In this document: one piece after another, positions 1-12,428 of the stretch
Layout of the letters: each line of letters begins with the position of its first letter
Position numbering within the stretch: position 1 is the stretch's first letter
Origin: Cercis canadensis
Lineage: Eukaryota; Streptophyta; Magnoliopsida; Fabales; Fabaceae
Length of the DNA: 64,000 nt
NCBI GenBank assembly: GCA_003255065.1
Contig: QAOA01004014.1
Coordinates: 68,952 to 132,951, forward strand
Direction: 5' to 3'
Notes under the pieces: model-generated
What the model saw: the letters and a program-made list of their open reading frames with translations, nothing else
What the model was told of the DNA's origin: nothing
The model's database searches: none
Program-made: the position numbers and the translations under genes

Positions 1-2589
1 AGATAAATTATTTAAAATTTTATAACCAATGTAATACACAAATAGTGTATCAAAAATAATCTCCATGCCAACTCAAAGTTCTGTCCGCATCTACCACTGG
101 ATTTCTATAGAAGCCATTAATAATTGCTTCTGCTGCTTCAAAATGAATAATACGTAAAATTTATAATTGTACTTAATCTTTTATTAGACGCTTAAATTTT
201 CTTTTAGTTAAGTTTGAAACTATGAAATTGAATAATTACTGTTAATGAAATTTATTTTGGAAAACATATTAGTTTAGGATTAATTGATTTTATTTTGTAT
301 ATGCTCGATAATAATCTACAAATCCTATCACTTTTGGCGTGATTTACAATTTTTTTCCATTTCAAATAAAATAAATTCTATGATCTACTTAATTATCATA
401 TATACATTTTTGTTCTCATTTAACTTGAATTTTCAAAGATTATGTGCCGAAAAGGTTCTCACTTCGCAACCACCTAGCTAATCTTATTTGTGTTAAGTTG
501 ATTTTATCTTATATATAATTCCCAAACTTATATCAGTTAGCAAGGTTTTAAAATTATATGCTGCTTCTTTCCATTTGCAGTTAACTACTAGCTCTCTGAT
601 CTCTAGATCTCTTGTTTGCTAAGATGATACACATTACACAGGAGAAGAAGACGAATAGGGAGGGACAACCCCATGAGCATATGAAGTACTTTCTGTGACA
701 GGAGAATAAGAAAAACAGCCTACATCACCAAGCATTTTCATCGATTCCCCTCGTCCTTCTCTCATGAATACGTCGTTGACTGTCATGTTAAACCCTATTT
801 TTACTGATGCATTTCTTACAGCATGACCAGAAGTTGCTGAGAAACCCACATCTAACTCTGTTTTACGATTTGGAACTTGTTTCAAAGTAGAATGTTGAAG
901 TTGTATATATAAGCGCTAGCTTTCTGATGTACTGTCAGAAGGAATCAATTGTATATTTTTCAGCTTGTAATTTTCTCGTGTTGTTGTTACGTACTCCTTC
1001 TCAGCAGTGAAGAAATACGACTTTCTGTCTGATATACTTGTATGGCTAATAAATTTGATATATATTGGTTAGTGGTTCGGGATTTGCTTGAGCGTTATTA
1101 TCAGTTCACTCTAATTGGAGCCTCACCAAGGTACCTTATTCCATTGACCATCCTCATTAATTATATTAATCAAATGTGGGCTATGATTATGATTTAACAA
1201 GCATATTTTGATGGTTGCTTTATACTCATGTTATTCACATCTCCATAAATAAAGGCACCCCTTTGAATCATATATATTGTGCAGAACATAAATCATAGTG
1301 GGGGGAATATCCTAACCCTGCTTTTTCCATGCCCCACTAATTTTCAATTCCAGCAACCATTAATGTTTCTTATATTCTATTCTAGTCAGGGGGGATATTA
1401 TTAGATTCCAAAACAGAATAATAATTTTGTAAGAAAATAAAATACTGCATATCCTCTGGCTCTGAGAGAGAAAGGGAAGCCCTAATTGCCAAATGCCAAA
1501 TGCCAAATGCCAACTAGGTTTTAAAACGTGTTTGAAGGGAGACTATAAGTCTATAAGTACTTAACAAGGGAAAGCCATGAAACTCCAGATTCCACATTTT
1601 CCCTTTGCTGGGCAAAGACCCAATCATTCAATGTGACCATCAAAAGGATGGCCCACCGATTGAACGGTCCTGATGGAATGGAGTGGTGGGCCATACCGGG
1701 GTCATTAACACTCACCATGGATCTTTCTGTGATGCCAGCAACTGCTCCATGAAAAGGGAAAAATAATTTTGTTTTTTTTTAAAAAAAAGATGGGGAATGA
1801 TCCACCTGTTTGTCAGTGACATTGTACATTGGTTCGGGCAATAACCAGCATCTGGACCCCACCACCTGAGCCAACACCTGGAACCGATAAGGTCATGGCC
1901 CCACGGTCCTATTACCCCCATCTCTCTGAAAAATCTTAATCATTGATGCAGTAAACCTCGAGATTCATGGCAGAGATTTAGAATCAGAATGATCAAAAAG
2001 CTATGTAATTTTAATATCACTACACTAGTCTTGCGGTAACACTACTGTTTCATCCCTTTTACTACACAAACTTTGTGGCCCAGAAAGAAAGAGAGAGACA
2101 GATAGAAAAGAAGGGCAAAATGTGAAAAACAACAACACCTCAAATGAAATGCCTGTTAGGTAGGAAACTTACCAAAGGGCATGGAAGTGAGTCGTTTTCT
2201 TCTCTTCAACACAAAAAGCTTAAAATTACAAAGTAAATGGCTTTGGAGAAAAAGAAGAAAGAAAATTGCACAAACAATGATGATAAGATATCGTGTAGTG
2301 AAATATCAAATAACTCAAAGGTGACATTTTTAAACCCCCAAAAAAGAAAAGAAAATGAAAGAAAAGAGGCAGCCAAATACCCAATTGTTAAATAGTGTCA
2401 TCTCCCAAACCCTAAAAAACCCTCTTCCTCTCCCCTCGCTCTTCCTCAAAATATTAATCACACCAAAAAATTAATTGGGGAATAAATAAAACTAAATTTT
2501 CAAGAGCAATCAAACCTCACGTGTGTTGTTAACACATCAAAGTTCAAACTACTACACATGTAGGAATGGAAGAAGATCATGATCATCCT
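1..2589. other. Intergenic region, 3' side of the TCP gene
   Basis: No supportable gene. The sequence is AT-rich. A short tandem repeat of GCCAAAT (about 3.5 units) lies at 1488-1512. GC-richer sequence at 1640-1920 contains several GGCCCAC/GTGGGCC-like words. The part next to 2590 should hold the 3' UTR of the minus-strand TCP gene. An open frame at 634-885 on the minus strand begins with TTG and has no recognisable domain, so it was not called. Confidence 0.6.
1488..1512. repeat. GCCAAAT heptamer tandem repeat
   Basis: About three and a half head-to-tail copies of the 7-mer GCCAAAT. This is a simple minisatellite in intergenic DNA; no function is visible. Confidence 0.8.
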
Positions 2590-3783
2590 CTATGAGTGGT
2601 GACTGGTGCTATCATGTCGATCGTCGCCGCCACCGTGATGTGATTGCGACCCACTTGCCTGAGACTCAGAAACACCGATCAGCGGCCGATATGGATTAAG
2701 CCCTGCTAGCATACTCAAATGCCCTAATTCATTTATATTCCCACCTCCGCCACTGCCACTGCCGCCACCACCAATCCCAGACGACCCTAATTGTTGACTT
2801 GGCAACAACGCCATAGGTGTAGGAAAGTTCATAAAATGCAACCCACTTGACATGGTGCCCCTATATAAAGCACTATTATTAACCGGTGGGAATGTCCATA
2901 TAGGATCACCACTCATAACTTGGTTATTAGAATTTGTGACCATCCAAATATTGGCCGGAATCTGAGCATGACTCGCCGGAATGGCTCCCGCGCTAGACTG
3001 CAACAAATAACTGCCCATTTGATGCTGTGTAGAGGACAAGTCGTGGTCGGAGGAGGGTCTCCGTTTTCTTCCCATACCTTCCTCTGTTTCTGACAATTCC
3101 AAGGTAGAAGAAGAGGGAGCACCCCCATCACGCAATTCCTGCTTGGCTTGCAACATGGTGGTGGTTAAATTATTGGTTTGGAAATTGAGAAGCGTGGAAG
3201 TACTGTTGGTGTTGTCAGAAGACAAGCCGATTCCAGGGAACAAGCTTCTTCGCTGTTGAACTGAGAAATTGGGATTGAAGTAGGAGGATCTTAACTGAGA
3301 TGGGACAGACATGGTGGAGCCTGAGCTTCTGAGAGATATGTTAAGGGAGGTGAAGTTAGCTGGGATTGTTCCAGTGCCGGTGGCGGCGATGACAGCGGGT
3401 TCAGCCTGTTGGAGTAGCCACTCGATGGTTTCGCCGTCGGACTTGTGGCCAAGCTCACGGGTGAGTTGGAAGACACGGGCTGCACAGAGTGCAGGCATTC
3501 GAATACGGCGCCCGCGGCCGTCCACTTTGGTGTGGCGGTCCTTGGTGGAGGTTCTTTTAGGTGGCGGTTTTTTATTGGAGGGTTCGGAGGTTGGTAGGGC
3601 GAGCTGGTTGGATCGGTTTGAATTGGAAGTGCTGGGTTCGGCAGAGATGGCTAAGGAAGGGTAAGGGGAAGAGGTGGAACAAGATGCAGCTTCTTGATCT
3701 TCTTTCTTCTCAAGGAGTTGGAATGGGAAGTTTGGGCGGTGGTGATGGTGATGGTGGTGGTGGAGATCATCACCTCCCTCCAT
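2590..3783 (-). CDS. TCP14: Class I TCP transcription factor, TCP14-like
   Basis: Single-exon gene for a 397-residue DNA-binding transcription factor. The TCP domain spans about residues 78-134. Its basic region carries [17 protein letters not shown] (residues 81-97), followed by helix-loop-helix sequence ending in WLLQQAEP. Cys100, in the [11 protein letters not shown] stretch, corresponds to the cysteine typical of class I TCPs. The N-terminus, with a run of eight His then RPNFPFQLL, and the C-terminal SQASGS stretch resemble Arabidopsis TCP14 more than TCP15. A Gly/Ser-rich linker lies near residues 335-350. Class I TCPs bind GTGGGNCC sites and promote cell proliferation, internode growth, germination and immunity. 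The ATG at 3783 is the only plausible start. TCP14 and TRIP4 are neighbours in Arabidopsis (At3g47620/At3g47610) and both occur in this window, which supports the assignment. Confidence 0.93.
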   Translation of the reverse strand: MEGGDDLHHHHHHHHRPNFPFQLLEKKEDQEAASCSTSSPYPSLAISAEPSTSNSNRSNQLALPTSEPSNKKPPPKRTSTKDRHTKVDGRGRRIRMPALCAARVFQLTRELGHKSDGETIEWLLQQAEPAVIAATGTGTIPANFTSLNISLRSSGSTMSVPSQLRSSYFNPNFSVQQRRSLFPGIGLSSDNTNSTSTLLNFQTNNLTTTMLQAKQELRDGGAPSSSTLELSETEEGMGRKRRPSSDHDLSSTQHQMGSYLLQSSAGAIPASHAQIPANIWMVTNSNNQVMSGDPIWTFPPVNNSALYRGTMSSGLHFMNFPTPMALLPSQQLGSSGIGGGGSGSGGGGNINELGHLSMLAGLNPYRPLIGVSESQASGSQSHHGGGDDRHDSTSHHS

Positions 3784-4422
3784 GATCGCATGGAAATGAA
3801 GCTTTAAAAAAGAAGTGTCTCTCTCTCTCTCTCTCTGTGTTTGAGTTTGTGTTTGTGTGAGTATGATCGTTTTTTTATGACAGTTTGTGTGATCAGTGAG
3901 TGTATAGTTTAATCTGTGTGGTGGGTCTTTCTCATCAGTGACTATATTTAGAGGGAGGGATGTGTGTCTAGGTTATTCGCTTTCTTTCTTTGTATATGGG
4001 AATTGAAGGAATTTGCTTGAGAATTGATGTGGTTAAGGCATTAAAGAGAGAGAGAGAGGGCGAGGGGATAAGGGGAGCTAGCTTGGAGGGCAAGAGCTTT
4101 AAGCAACAAAGATAATGAGTGGGAATTATATGGGTGAGCTTTAAAAAGCATGATTTTTTCAGAAAAGAAATTGCTTTGTTGTTGTGTTGAGCTTTTTTAT
4201 TCTTTTTATTTCTTGAAAGAAAAAAAACCATTGAATGAGGAGCTCTGTTGTAGTAATTAAGAGGAGGAACTTGAAGTAGAAAAATCTGAGATTTTCCTTT
4301 TTTTATTTTTGTGATGGAAGGGAGGAGTTCCCTTTTTATTGTGGTTGGACAGCCTCTTTGGTTCAGACTCCACGTGAGGTGCTCTTTTTATCATTCAATC
4401 CATAAAGACAATGGTGGCCGAG

Positions 4423-4430
4423 GTGGGACC
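4423..4430 (+). promoter_or_regulatory. Class I TCP consensus site upstream of the TCP gene
   Basis: GTGGGACC matches the published class I TCP consensus GTGGGNCC exactly. It lies about 640 bp upstream of the start codon of the TCP14-like gene. A related word, TGGGTCCCA, occurs about 50 bp further upstream near 4480. Autoregulation is an inference from position only. Confidence 0.35.
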
Positions 4431-7400
4431 CGATCCCAAGTCAAAAAATTGAGAGACCTGGAAAGGAAAGATTATCAGCTGGGTCCCATCTCATTCAAGT
4501 AATCATTTCGTTTTGCCTTTGGCCTTTGCCTTTTGTTCTGCACCTTTGCTGGGGAACTTCGGGATTCCTCAATTGGCCTTCTCCCCTTTCCTTTGGGCCT
4601 AAGAACCAACACTCGTGAATTAGCACTTCCTAGCTAAGCATCGTTAACATGTCATAACATGCTTACGCTTCCAAACACCTTGGCCCCTAGGGCGACTCAC
4701 TTTGGACTCCGATTATCCATAATTAGCTTCCTCTTTAATAACTTTTATCTTGTTCATCTTTTTACCTTCTTTTTCTTTTTTAAAACATAGCCCTTTTTAC
4801 TAATACGGGTATAATCATATATCTCATTAGTGGAGTTTCCTTCTCATGTCACTTTGGCAATTCGCAATTGGAAATTGGCATGCATAAATATTCTTATGAA
4901 TGTCTCAATCAATTCCTTCTCGTTTTTACTGCTATCAACTTCAGCAAATAGTATTCGCTAACTCAGAATCATTACATTAATTGATTATAATATTACTGCT
5001 TAAGATTTCAAGGGGTTTCAAGAAAAAGTATATATATATATAAATGATATATAGTTGAAGACATGAATGTTTTTGTTGTTACTCTATATATATTCTATTG
5101 AGGGTTCTCTTCTTCGGTCTTAGGACCACAAGTAAAAAATGGCAAAGTATCCAAATTCTTGTAAAATTTCGGAGAAAAACAAGCAATCACTATGCTATAT
5201 ATATATATATATGGTAGGCAAATTTTCAACATTTCCATTGGTTAGGACTCTTTTGGAGGGTTCTTGTTTATTTGAGACTGACACTATTCCTTTTCCAGTC
5301 ATGTGAGTAAACTCTTCAGAGCCCAATTTCGTTTTCTTTGCATTTAATAAGTTGTTCTAGTTACTTGTTAAAGAACTTGGACTTGACCACAATACTAATT
5401 AGGAAAAATTAAAGTGACACTTTATGACATAATGGAAACAAATGGGCTAACCAAACACTTTCAACTTGTATTTGAAATGACAGTGAACCTTCAAACTCTC
5501 TTGCCTTTCTTCCTGGGAATATATCCAAACTTTTCCTTTTCCCCTATTTCAAAAATTTTCTACTTCAAATTGAATCAAACAGTTTAAGGAAGTAGGAGTA
5601 AAATTTTAACTAGTACTTTCTGTTAGTCTTAAAATAGTAGGGTAGCTTTAGTTAGTATCATGCGCTAGAGCGCACCTTATGAATAACGACAAAGTAAATA
5701 ACGTCATCTTTATAGAGAATGGCTCAATTATGGATTGCAAATAATCATCGGTTACTGTTAGATTACAAAAGTAAAAGAAGCATAAGATTTCAATGGGAAA
5801 TCCAATTAAGAATTGTGTAGATTCTACTTTTTACTGTAGTTTGTCATTTTGTAATCCACGTTGTTTGACCTAGAGCGATTAGTAAATAATATATTCTAAG
5901 AATTGAAGCTCTTTTTCTGCGTGTAGGTTATGACCAGTATGGAAATGTCCCATTTCCATGAGCTAAGTTTACAGCATCCAAATAGAAGACTCAAAAGGCA
6001 AATAATATATAGACTTTTTGTCTGAGTATATATATATATATATATATATATTTCTATAACCAATAATTATATTTGAAATTACTCAAATTAGTAGGCAATA
6101 TAGTAGCCAAAAATTTTGAGGACATAAATATGAATGCCCACGTGAGATTCCTCAGCCTTTTACACCATGTAAAAGCTCTTGTCTCGAAATTACACGCCAA
6201 GAAATGCAGAAGACTAACGTACCGACAAGTTGACAAAAATCAAACGCTCTCTCTTTGATAACGACTTCATTTTGTAGACTGAAGAGAAGAAAATTAAACT
6301 TAACACGGTTTAGTCATTCATCCACACATAGAAAAACATATAATTATTTGAATTAAAATTGATTAATTATGATTAAATAGCTAGCACTTGGAATGGAGTA
6401 ATTAAAGTTGCAGAAGAAGAGAAAAGAAGAGAAGAGTATTGACTGTTGAGGCATGAAGATGAGGTGTAATGAAAATTGAAATGGAAGTGAATGTGTGTCC
6501 TGTCCACGAAGGCAGGCATAGTGGACCTGATCAATGCGTTTGCTAAACAGAAGTGGACCAGATAGATCTTAACCCCTGCTGCCTTTTCTGAGACCACATG
6601 CCTTGCTACTTATGTATGTCATATTGAAGAAGACAGCCCACCCTCCAAAATATCACTATTCACAACTCACAATACATATATCTATCTATCATCACTTGTA
6701 CTGTAATTTCCTAATTAATTGGACAAGTTAGCAACCCAACCATATCAATCTCAGAGCTAGCCCCAGTTCCAGTCAATGCATCTTAATTTGGTCCCACTCA
6801 CACTCAGTAACAACAACAAGTTGACACTTTCTTCTTCTTCTTTTTTCCTTCCCTTTAACTCACTTTAAACTAAGATATTTTTAGTTATGATGAAGTTAAT
6901 ATATGGTAAAAATATAGTGTATAAACAAATAGATTAATGGAGAGAGAGAAGATATTAATAAGAAGTTGTGGAGAGGGATCATAGGACAGTGACACTAGAT
7001 AGTAGCTTAAAGAGGGATTGGTATTTTGTGTTTAGTGTTTCCTGTCATACCAGAGGAGTAGTCGGATTCCACTATCTACTCCAATTCCTGTCACAAAGTC
7101 ACAAACAAAATATCTGCTGCTATTACTACCACTCCCTCCAATCAAATACTACTTCTTTCTACGTCTTTCAATTGCCTCATATCCAAATTAGGTCATATTT
7201 AGGGTTGTGATCCCTGCACAAATGATTATGCATGAAATGAAACACAATGAGTTTTCTGATTCAAGTGAATATGATTAATTTAATTTTATGCAAATGGCTG
7301 AACAAAGGAATGTTTGTTAATTTCGTCGACATGTCACTGATTAGCTCCTCATCCTAATCCTTCCATTAATTGTTAATAAGAAAACAAAATGGTAACGTGC

Positions 7401-8359
7401 AAATATATAATTTGTATATTATATTTATTTGTGTATGTGAGAGCTAATTAAGATGCGGTATCAATATAATTAATGCTACTAAAATCCAGACATATATATA
7501 GATACCATATATATATATATATATATCTGAGTTGCCTGCAGTGTGAATTGGTACGTGCACATGTAAAAGCTGTGGTGGGATTGGATGAGTGCCTCATTAG
7601 TGTAGACAGTTGGAATCTTGGTGTTCATGGAGATAGACCAACCATAAATTAATTAATTCATTTTTTATATAGCTATACTAACATCTGACCATGCATACCA
7701 ATACTGTGACAGTAGTGCTTTCCTCAAATAATCCACACATTCATAAAACAAGCTTATCTTTTCTTCTTCATCCAATATATATATATATATGTATTTGTAT
7801 GGGCATATCAAATAAACATAAATAATCAGCAATATCTTAATTTATCTTCTTTTTTTTTTCTTTCTCTTCGATGACAATATTCATCATTAAGTTTTATCTT
7901 ATACATGTCATTCAATTCTAAAAAAAATTAGTAATTTTTTTAAAATTATTAGAATGATCTTGTCCTAAAAGATTTTAATAATTTCGTAAAATCTTTTGTA
8001 CAATTATATAAGCAAAACAAATAAAATAACGAAAGAGGTCTTAAATATAATGTTTTCATATATCTGAGATGGAAGTCAATGTTAAGGCGTATGCATGAGC
8101 TTTAGAGATGTGCACCAATATTCATTTACATGCAAAGACCGGAGCCATAAGTTATGGTTTTTCTATTTGTAATTCTATATAACTTTCACAAATAATAAAA
8201 TGAGTTAATTGAAAAATAAATATTTATTCCTTCATTAAAAAAAGGTGAATATAAAATTGAATAGATTTATGTGACTTAAATTAAATTGTAAAAATAATAT
8301 TTACTCTTATTAGAAATAGTAGGAATTTTGAAGGGAACAAAAAAAAAAAAAAAAACGCT

Positions 8360-8360
8360 N
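8360..8360. other. Single ambiguous base inside duplicated poly-A/ACGCT
   Basis: A lone N lies between two copies of an A-run followed by ACGCT. The pattern looks like two contig ends that share the same tail and were joined without merging. Confidence 0.6.
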
Positions 8361-10928
8361 AAAAAAAAAAAAAAAAAAAAACGCTGTCGAGGGTCACATC
8401 ACTTTCTTTGTTAGCTTTTTGCCTGCCGCTACTCCGGACTTTCATGAAAAGTAGAGCCCAGTGAATCCAACTGGGGTAAATTAGTAAAATGACTTGGTAG
8501 GTCCTAACCCCACGTATCGAATCCCCGCGTGGCATGCACTCTCCTAACCTCACCTGATGAATTGATTCCAAATTATTTGGGAGCAGATCGCAGTTCATAC
8601 TGCAATACACTGATTGCCTTCTTTCAACTATTTACATTTCTTGAACTGTTAAGATTTATTTTTAAAAATATAACGTTATCAGAATTGAAGTTTGGAACTA
8701 TAAAACAGTATAATATATACAATATTAAAACTGATGAAATGGGATGTAGAATAAGTTAAATAAGTCCACGTGTGCTCATCTTATCCAGAGGAGTTTAGAG
8801 AAGTCCAATCAGAAAACAAAAAGTGAGTGAACCAATCCTAATCCTATCTATCTGCTCTCAACTCAAACTTTACCTTACTTTAGTCTTTGTAATTTTAATT
8901 TGTTCCTCTGCTATTTCTGTTACTTCAACTTATTTAACTAATCAATTAGCAAACCATGTTGGGAAGAATAGTTAGAGCAAAGTACATGCATGTGATTGCC
9001 AAGTTATTGTTTTAATCCTACTACTCATAATGCTACTCATGCATAGTGCTTATGATTAATGATGGCAATAGAATGAAAATAAAGAGGGCCCCTTCATTTC
9101 CTTATTTTCTTTTATTTGATTTTCCCCCCTCCTTTTTATGTCTTACGTAAAATGGGTAATGTTAGTGCCAAGAATGATTATATAGATATTGATGTGATGT
9201 CATGTTAAAATGATAGATATGTGTAGAGGATATTGGATCCAATGTATAACGTAAGCAAAGGGATTATAGTAGATTTGTGAAATAGTAGGATCGAGTAGCT
9301 TAAATACTATGGATTCCATGAGAAAAGAATAATTAAAATCTGTGCTTTCTACTTGCCACTTTTCTAGTGCTCTAAGATAGGATTTGATTTCCACATCTTG
9401 TCACTTTATTCTTCAAAAGCATATGCATATGCATATGCATGATACGAATTGACCGTTTTCTCTTCATATTCCAAAATCATTTCCGATACAAAAGATCTTT
9501 TTTCTAAAAGAAATCTCGTAACTCTAATTTTGACTCCTTAAGACTCAGCATAATGTCCCCTCAAAAAACGAAAAAGGGCTTAGCACAATGTTTATTAGTT
9601 ACCAATGCCAAGCCTTGGTGTGTTAGTAAAAACAAGTCGATATTTATTTAGGTGAAAAACGGAAAAACAAAGTGCACGTGGCATGTCTAAAGGGAGTGGT
9701 CAACTTGGTGGGCAGAGGAGGCACGTGTTTGCTGCTTTAAAATGGCACATTAACATTAGAGACATTACCCTATCATCTATGCCGTCCCCTCTGTTCCAAT
9801 TTTGTTTGTGCCCTCTGAAAAAGCTGCCAATTCTAAAATCCTCAAATATCAACATTTTAATTTTGTTTTCGAAATTTTCTCATCTCTTTTGCCAGAAAAA
9901 AAAAAAAAAAAGTGGTTGAGATAGATGAATAGCATGCCAATTTTGGAGTTAAACTCATACATATGCTGGAAATCCTGTTGGAAATGGTCGGGTAGATATT
10001 AAAAGCTGTAACTGTAACTGTAACTGGTGGATGAAGATAAACGACAACTCGTTTTCATCGCTCAATTGCCTCTCTTGGCACGGAAATGGACTTGACCTCC
10101 TCTTTCAGTGGCTACTCAAAAATTCTAAAAGAATGTCTTGGCACCCTCTACTTGGTCCTGTCTCCCCATTGCTATTAATCAGACTCATGCAAAATTAATT
10201 TCGTAATTGGAGATAAATGAGTGAACTATTTTTCATTGGCCCCAACTCCAAGATCAAGTAGTCATTAATAATATAAAATTACAAATACAACATTACTTAA
10301 TTAGGAAACTTCAGATAACCCAAATAATATATATATATATAAGCTGAAATTTGAAACATAGGATTATTGAACCCGTAACATGTGTCCTTTTTGGGGCATT
10401 GATGTTGACTTTAACGTGTTATCTTCCACTTGCACATACCATCATGGTCTATTTCAATTGCAAGAGATCTTGTAGCTATTGAAAACTCCATTTGATTTGA
10501 TATTGATGAAGTTTGTGGTCCTTATTTTCCTATATAAACACGTGGGGACTCGTCTGTTCCCCCTCCACTTCAATCATATATGATATATCTCTATGTTTGA
10601 TTTTGCTGCTTGCCTATGTGCTGGGCTCATATTTATGTGAACCAAGGCCACACTGGCACCAGCAACGCTGGTATATATATATTTTAATATCCAAAAGACA
10701 CATAAAAGAGTAAAGAGACACTAACTCGTTCCATTGCGCATTGCTAGCTACAACTTAGACACTTAAAGAGTAAGACACTAACTTGTTCCATTGCACATTG
10801 CTGCTACAATTTTCAAACACCGAGACACATCAGACTAGAAAACATACTCCTAAACAACCGACCAAAACCCAAAAGGTTACATATCCATTATCTTATATCT
10901 AATCCATTTATTTGCACAAGTGAGGTGG

Positions 10929-12428
10929 TCACCTTATTTTGGGGACAGCTTGTAAAGGAGTCCCCATGTACATCACCAATCCTGGGGCCCCTGACATGTC
11001 AATCTCCTCAGGTTGCAGGCCTTCCGGTAAGGTCCAACTAAAATGATGCAATAACCGGCCCAACATCAGCGTCACCAGGTTCATGCTGAGCTGGGCTGCC
11101 GGACACATTCGCCGCCCCGCCCCGAAAGGTATTAGCCGGAAGTCATGACCTTTTAGGTCGATATCCTCCTCCAGGAACCGTTCGGGCAGGAACTTTAATG
11201 GGTCAGGCCACACCTTCTCATCACGGCCCATGGCCCAAACATTAACTTGAACGCTGGTTCCCTTGGGAATGTCATACCCTCCAATTCTCACCTTAGCTTT
11301 GGCCCTGTGGGGTAGCATAATTGGGGTTGGAGGGTGCAACCTTAGAGTTTCTTTGACCACACAACGTAGGTAAGACAGGCTCGAGATATCGGCATTGGCC
11401 ATTACACGATTGGGCCCAACTACACGGTCCAATTCTAACTGGGCCTTTTGCTGGACATGTGGGTTTTTTATCAACTGGGCGATGGCCCATTCAACTGAGA
11501 TTGAAATTGTGTCCATCCCTGCCACCATCACGTCCCAAAGAAGTGCTTTGACGGCTTGATCACTAAGATCATATTCGTCTTGTAGAGTAAGCAAAGAATC
11601 GAGAAAATGATATTCGGAATTGGAAGCATATTTATTTTGGCGTTCAAGAACGTGGTCGTCCATGATTTGCTGGACAAGAGCTTGTTTACGAATCCTATGT
11701 TTTATATAAACATTATAGTTTTTAAGCCAAGAGAGCCATCCGAGACCCCAAAAATGCTCGGCCAAGGATGATGTCGTAGCCTTGTATTCCTGAGCCACAA
11801 TTGACACAAACTCCAATCCATGCTTGCTCAGCACACCCTCTTCATTTTCAAACCTTGTTCCAAACACTAACTTTGCCACATGGTTGAATGCCACAGATCC
11901 CAAATGCTTTCTCAGCACCAAACTTTTGCCCTGATTAATGTCGGTGTCGTGGCAATATCTGAAGATGGACTTGACCATGCCCGCAACCTCCTCTTCTCTA
12001 ATGGGTCCAAGATCTTGTATTCTTTTGGGAGAGAAAAGCTCAAGGGTACAAATTTTCCTGAGCTTAACATAATGAGGACCATAATCACCCCAAATGAGGT
12101 CCACGCCATCTCCTAATATGGTGTTAGATGCTCTGTTTCGGTGCCTATGAGCCAATTGCTGATCCTTATCTTTCAGCACTTGCTTTGCCATTTCTGAGTT
12201 TGACACCACTAGGTTCAAATTTGGGCCCAACCACACCGAGATTATTGGACCATAAACTTTTGACCATTCAAAATAGCTCTGCATTTTCAAGGGTTTTACG
12301 CTGCCAAGGTTTCCTATCAAAGGCCAAGGACAAGGCCCTGGCGGCAGCTTAAACTTGAGCCAATATTGATAGACTTGGTGAGCGAGCAAGACAAAGATGA
12401 TGGTTATGGCAAATAGAGGAAGCGCCAT
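10929..12428 (-). CDS. Intronless CYP98A-family cytochrome P450 (CYP98A8/9-like)
   Basis: A 499-residue ER-anchored cytochrome P450. CYP98A enzymes 3'-hydroxylate p-coumaroyl esters or amides. Visible features are an N-terminal membrane anchor (about residues 3-22), the LPPGP hinge at 28-32, the I-helix AGMDTI at 303-308, ExxR at 360-363, PERF at 415-418, and the heme-thiolate motif FGAGRRMC with Cys442. Long stretches match CYP98A, such as DLIWGDYGPHYVK and EEDIDLKGHDFRL. The start was placed at 12428 (MALPLF) because it directly precedes the anchor; an open frame runs 33 codons further upstream but lacks family resemblance. Lignin-pathway CYP98A3 has introns, while CYP98A8 and CYP98A9 are intronless, so this copy resembles the latter; the next syntenic gene is NRP, as in Arabidopsis. 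Oddities are CPA instead of CPG after the heme cysteine, Ile where Thr is usual after AGMDT, and a C-terminus about 13 residues short. Possible substrates are phenolamides, but this is unproven. Confidence 0.9.
   Translation of the reverse strand: MALPLFAITIIFVLLAHQVYQYWLKFKLPPGPCPWPLIGNLGSVKPLKMQSYFEWSKVYGPIISVWLGPNLNLVVSNSEMAKQVLKDKDQQLAHRHRNRASNTILGDGVDLIWGDYGPHYVKLRKICTLELFSPKRIQDLGPIREEEVAGMVKSIFRYCHDTDINQGKSLVLRKHLGSVAFNHVAKLVFGTRFENEEGVLSKHGLEFVSIVAQEYKATTSSLAEHFWGLGWLSWLKNYNVYIKHRIRKQALVQQIMDDHVLERQNKYASNSEYHFLDSLLTLQDEYDLSDQAVKALLWDVMVAGMDTISISVEWAIAQLIKNPHVQQKAQLELDRVVGPNRVMANADISSLSYLRCVVKETLRLHPPTPIMLPHRAKAKVRIGGYDIPKGTSVQVNVWAMGRDEKVWPDPLKFLPERFLEEDIDLKGHDFRLIPFGAGRRMCPAAQLSMNLVTLMLGRLLHHFSWTLPEGLQPEEIDMSGAPGLVMYMGTPLQAVPKIR

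Larger units (their letters stand above)
3784..10928. other. Long intergenic region between TCP and P450 genes
   Basis: Seven kilobases without a supportable gene. The first 450 bp should include the TCP leader and promoter, which is transcribed leftward. It holds (CT)n at 3818-3836 and (GA)n at about 4043-4058. (TA)n tracts occur at about 5030-5042, 5199-5212, 6027-6051, 7509-7527 and 7776-7790. A (GCATAT)n tract lies at 9419-9440 and a (GTAACT)n tract near 10007-10027. A poly-A stretch with one N lies at about 8339-8381. Short open frames in this region show no family resemblance and no splice-consistent extension. Confidence 0.6.

Noticed and set aside
634-885. 83-codon minus-strand open frame near the left edge
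   Set aside because: It opens with TTG and upstream codons run into a stop. It has no recognised domain and no convincing splice acceptor linking it to another exon.
3311-3785. Plus-strand open frames across the TCP coding region
   Set aside because: They are antisense shadows of the GC-richer TCP14-like gene.
6373-6597. 74-codon minus-strand frame with a part that resembles the 3' end of miR393
   Set aside because: Only about ten bases match. No hairpin partner arm was found, and the open frame has no conserved content.
8281-8610. 109-codon frame running through the poly-A and N
   Set aside because: The frame is mostly a run of Phe codons from the homopolymer and crosses a likely assembly join.
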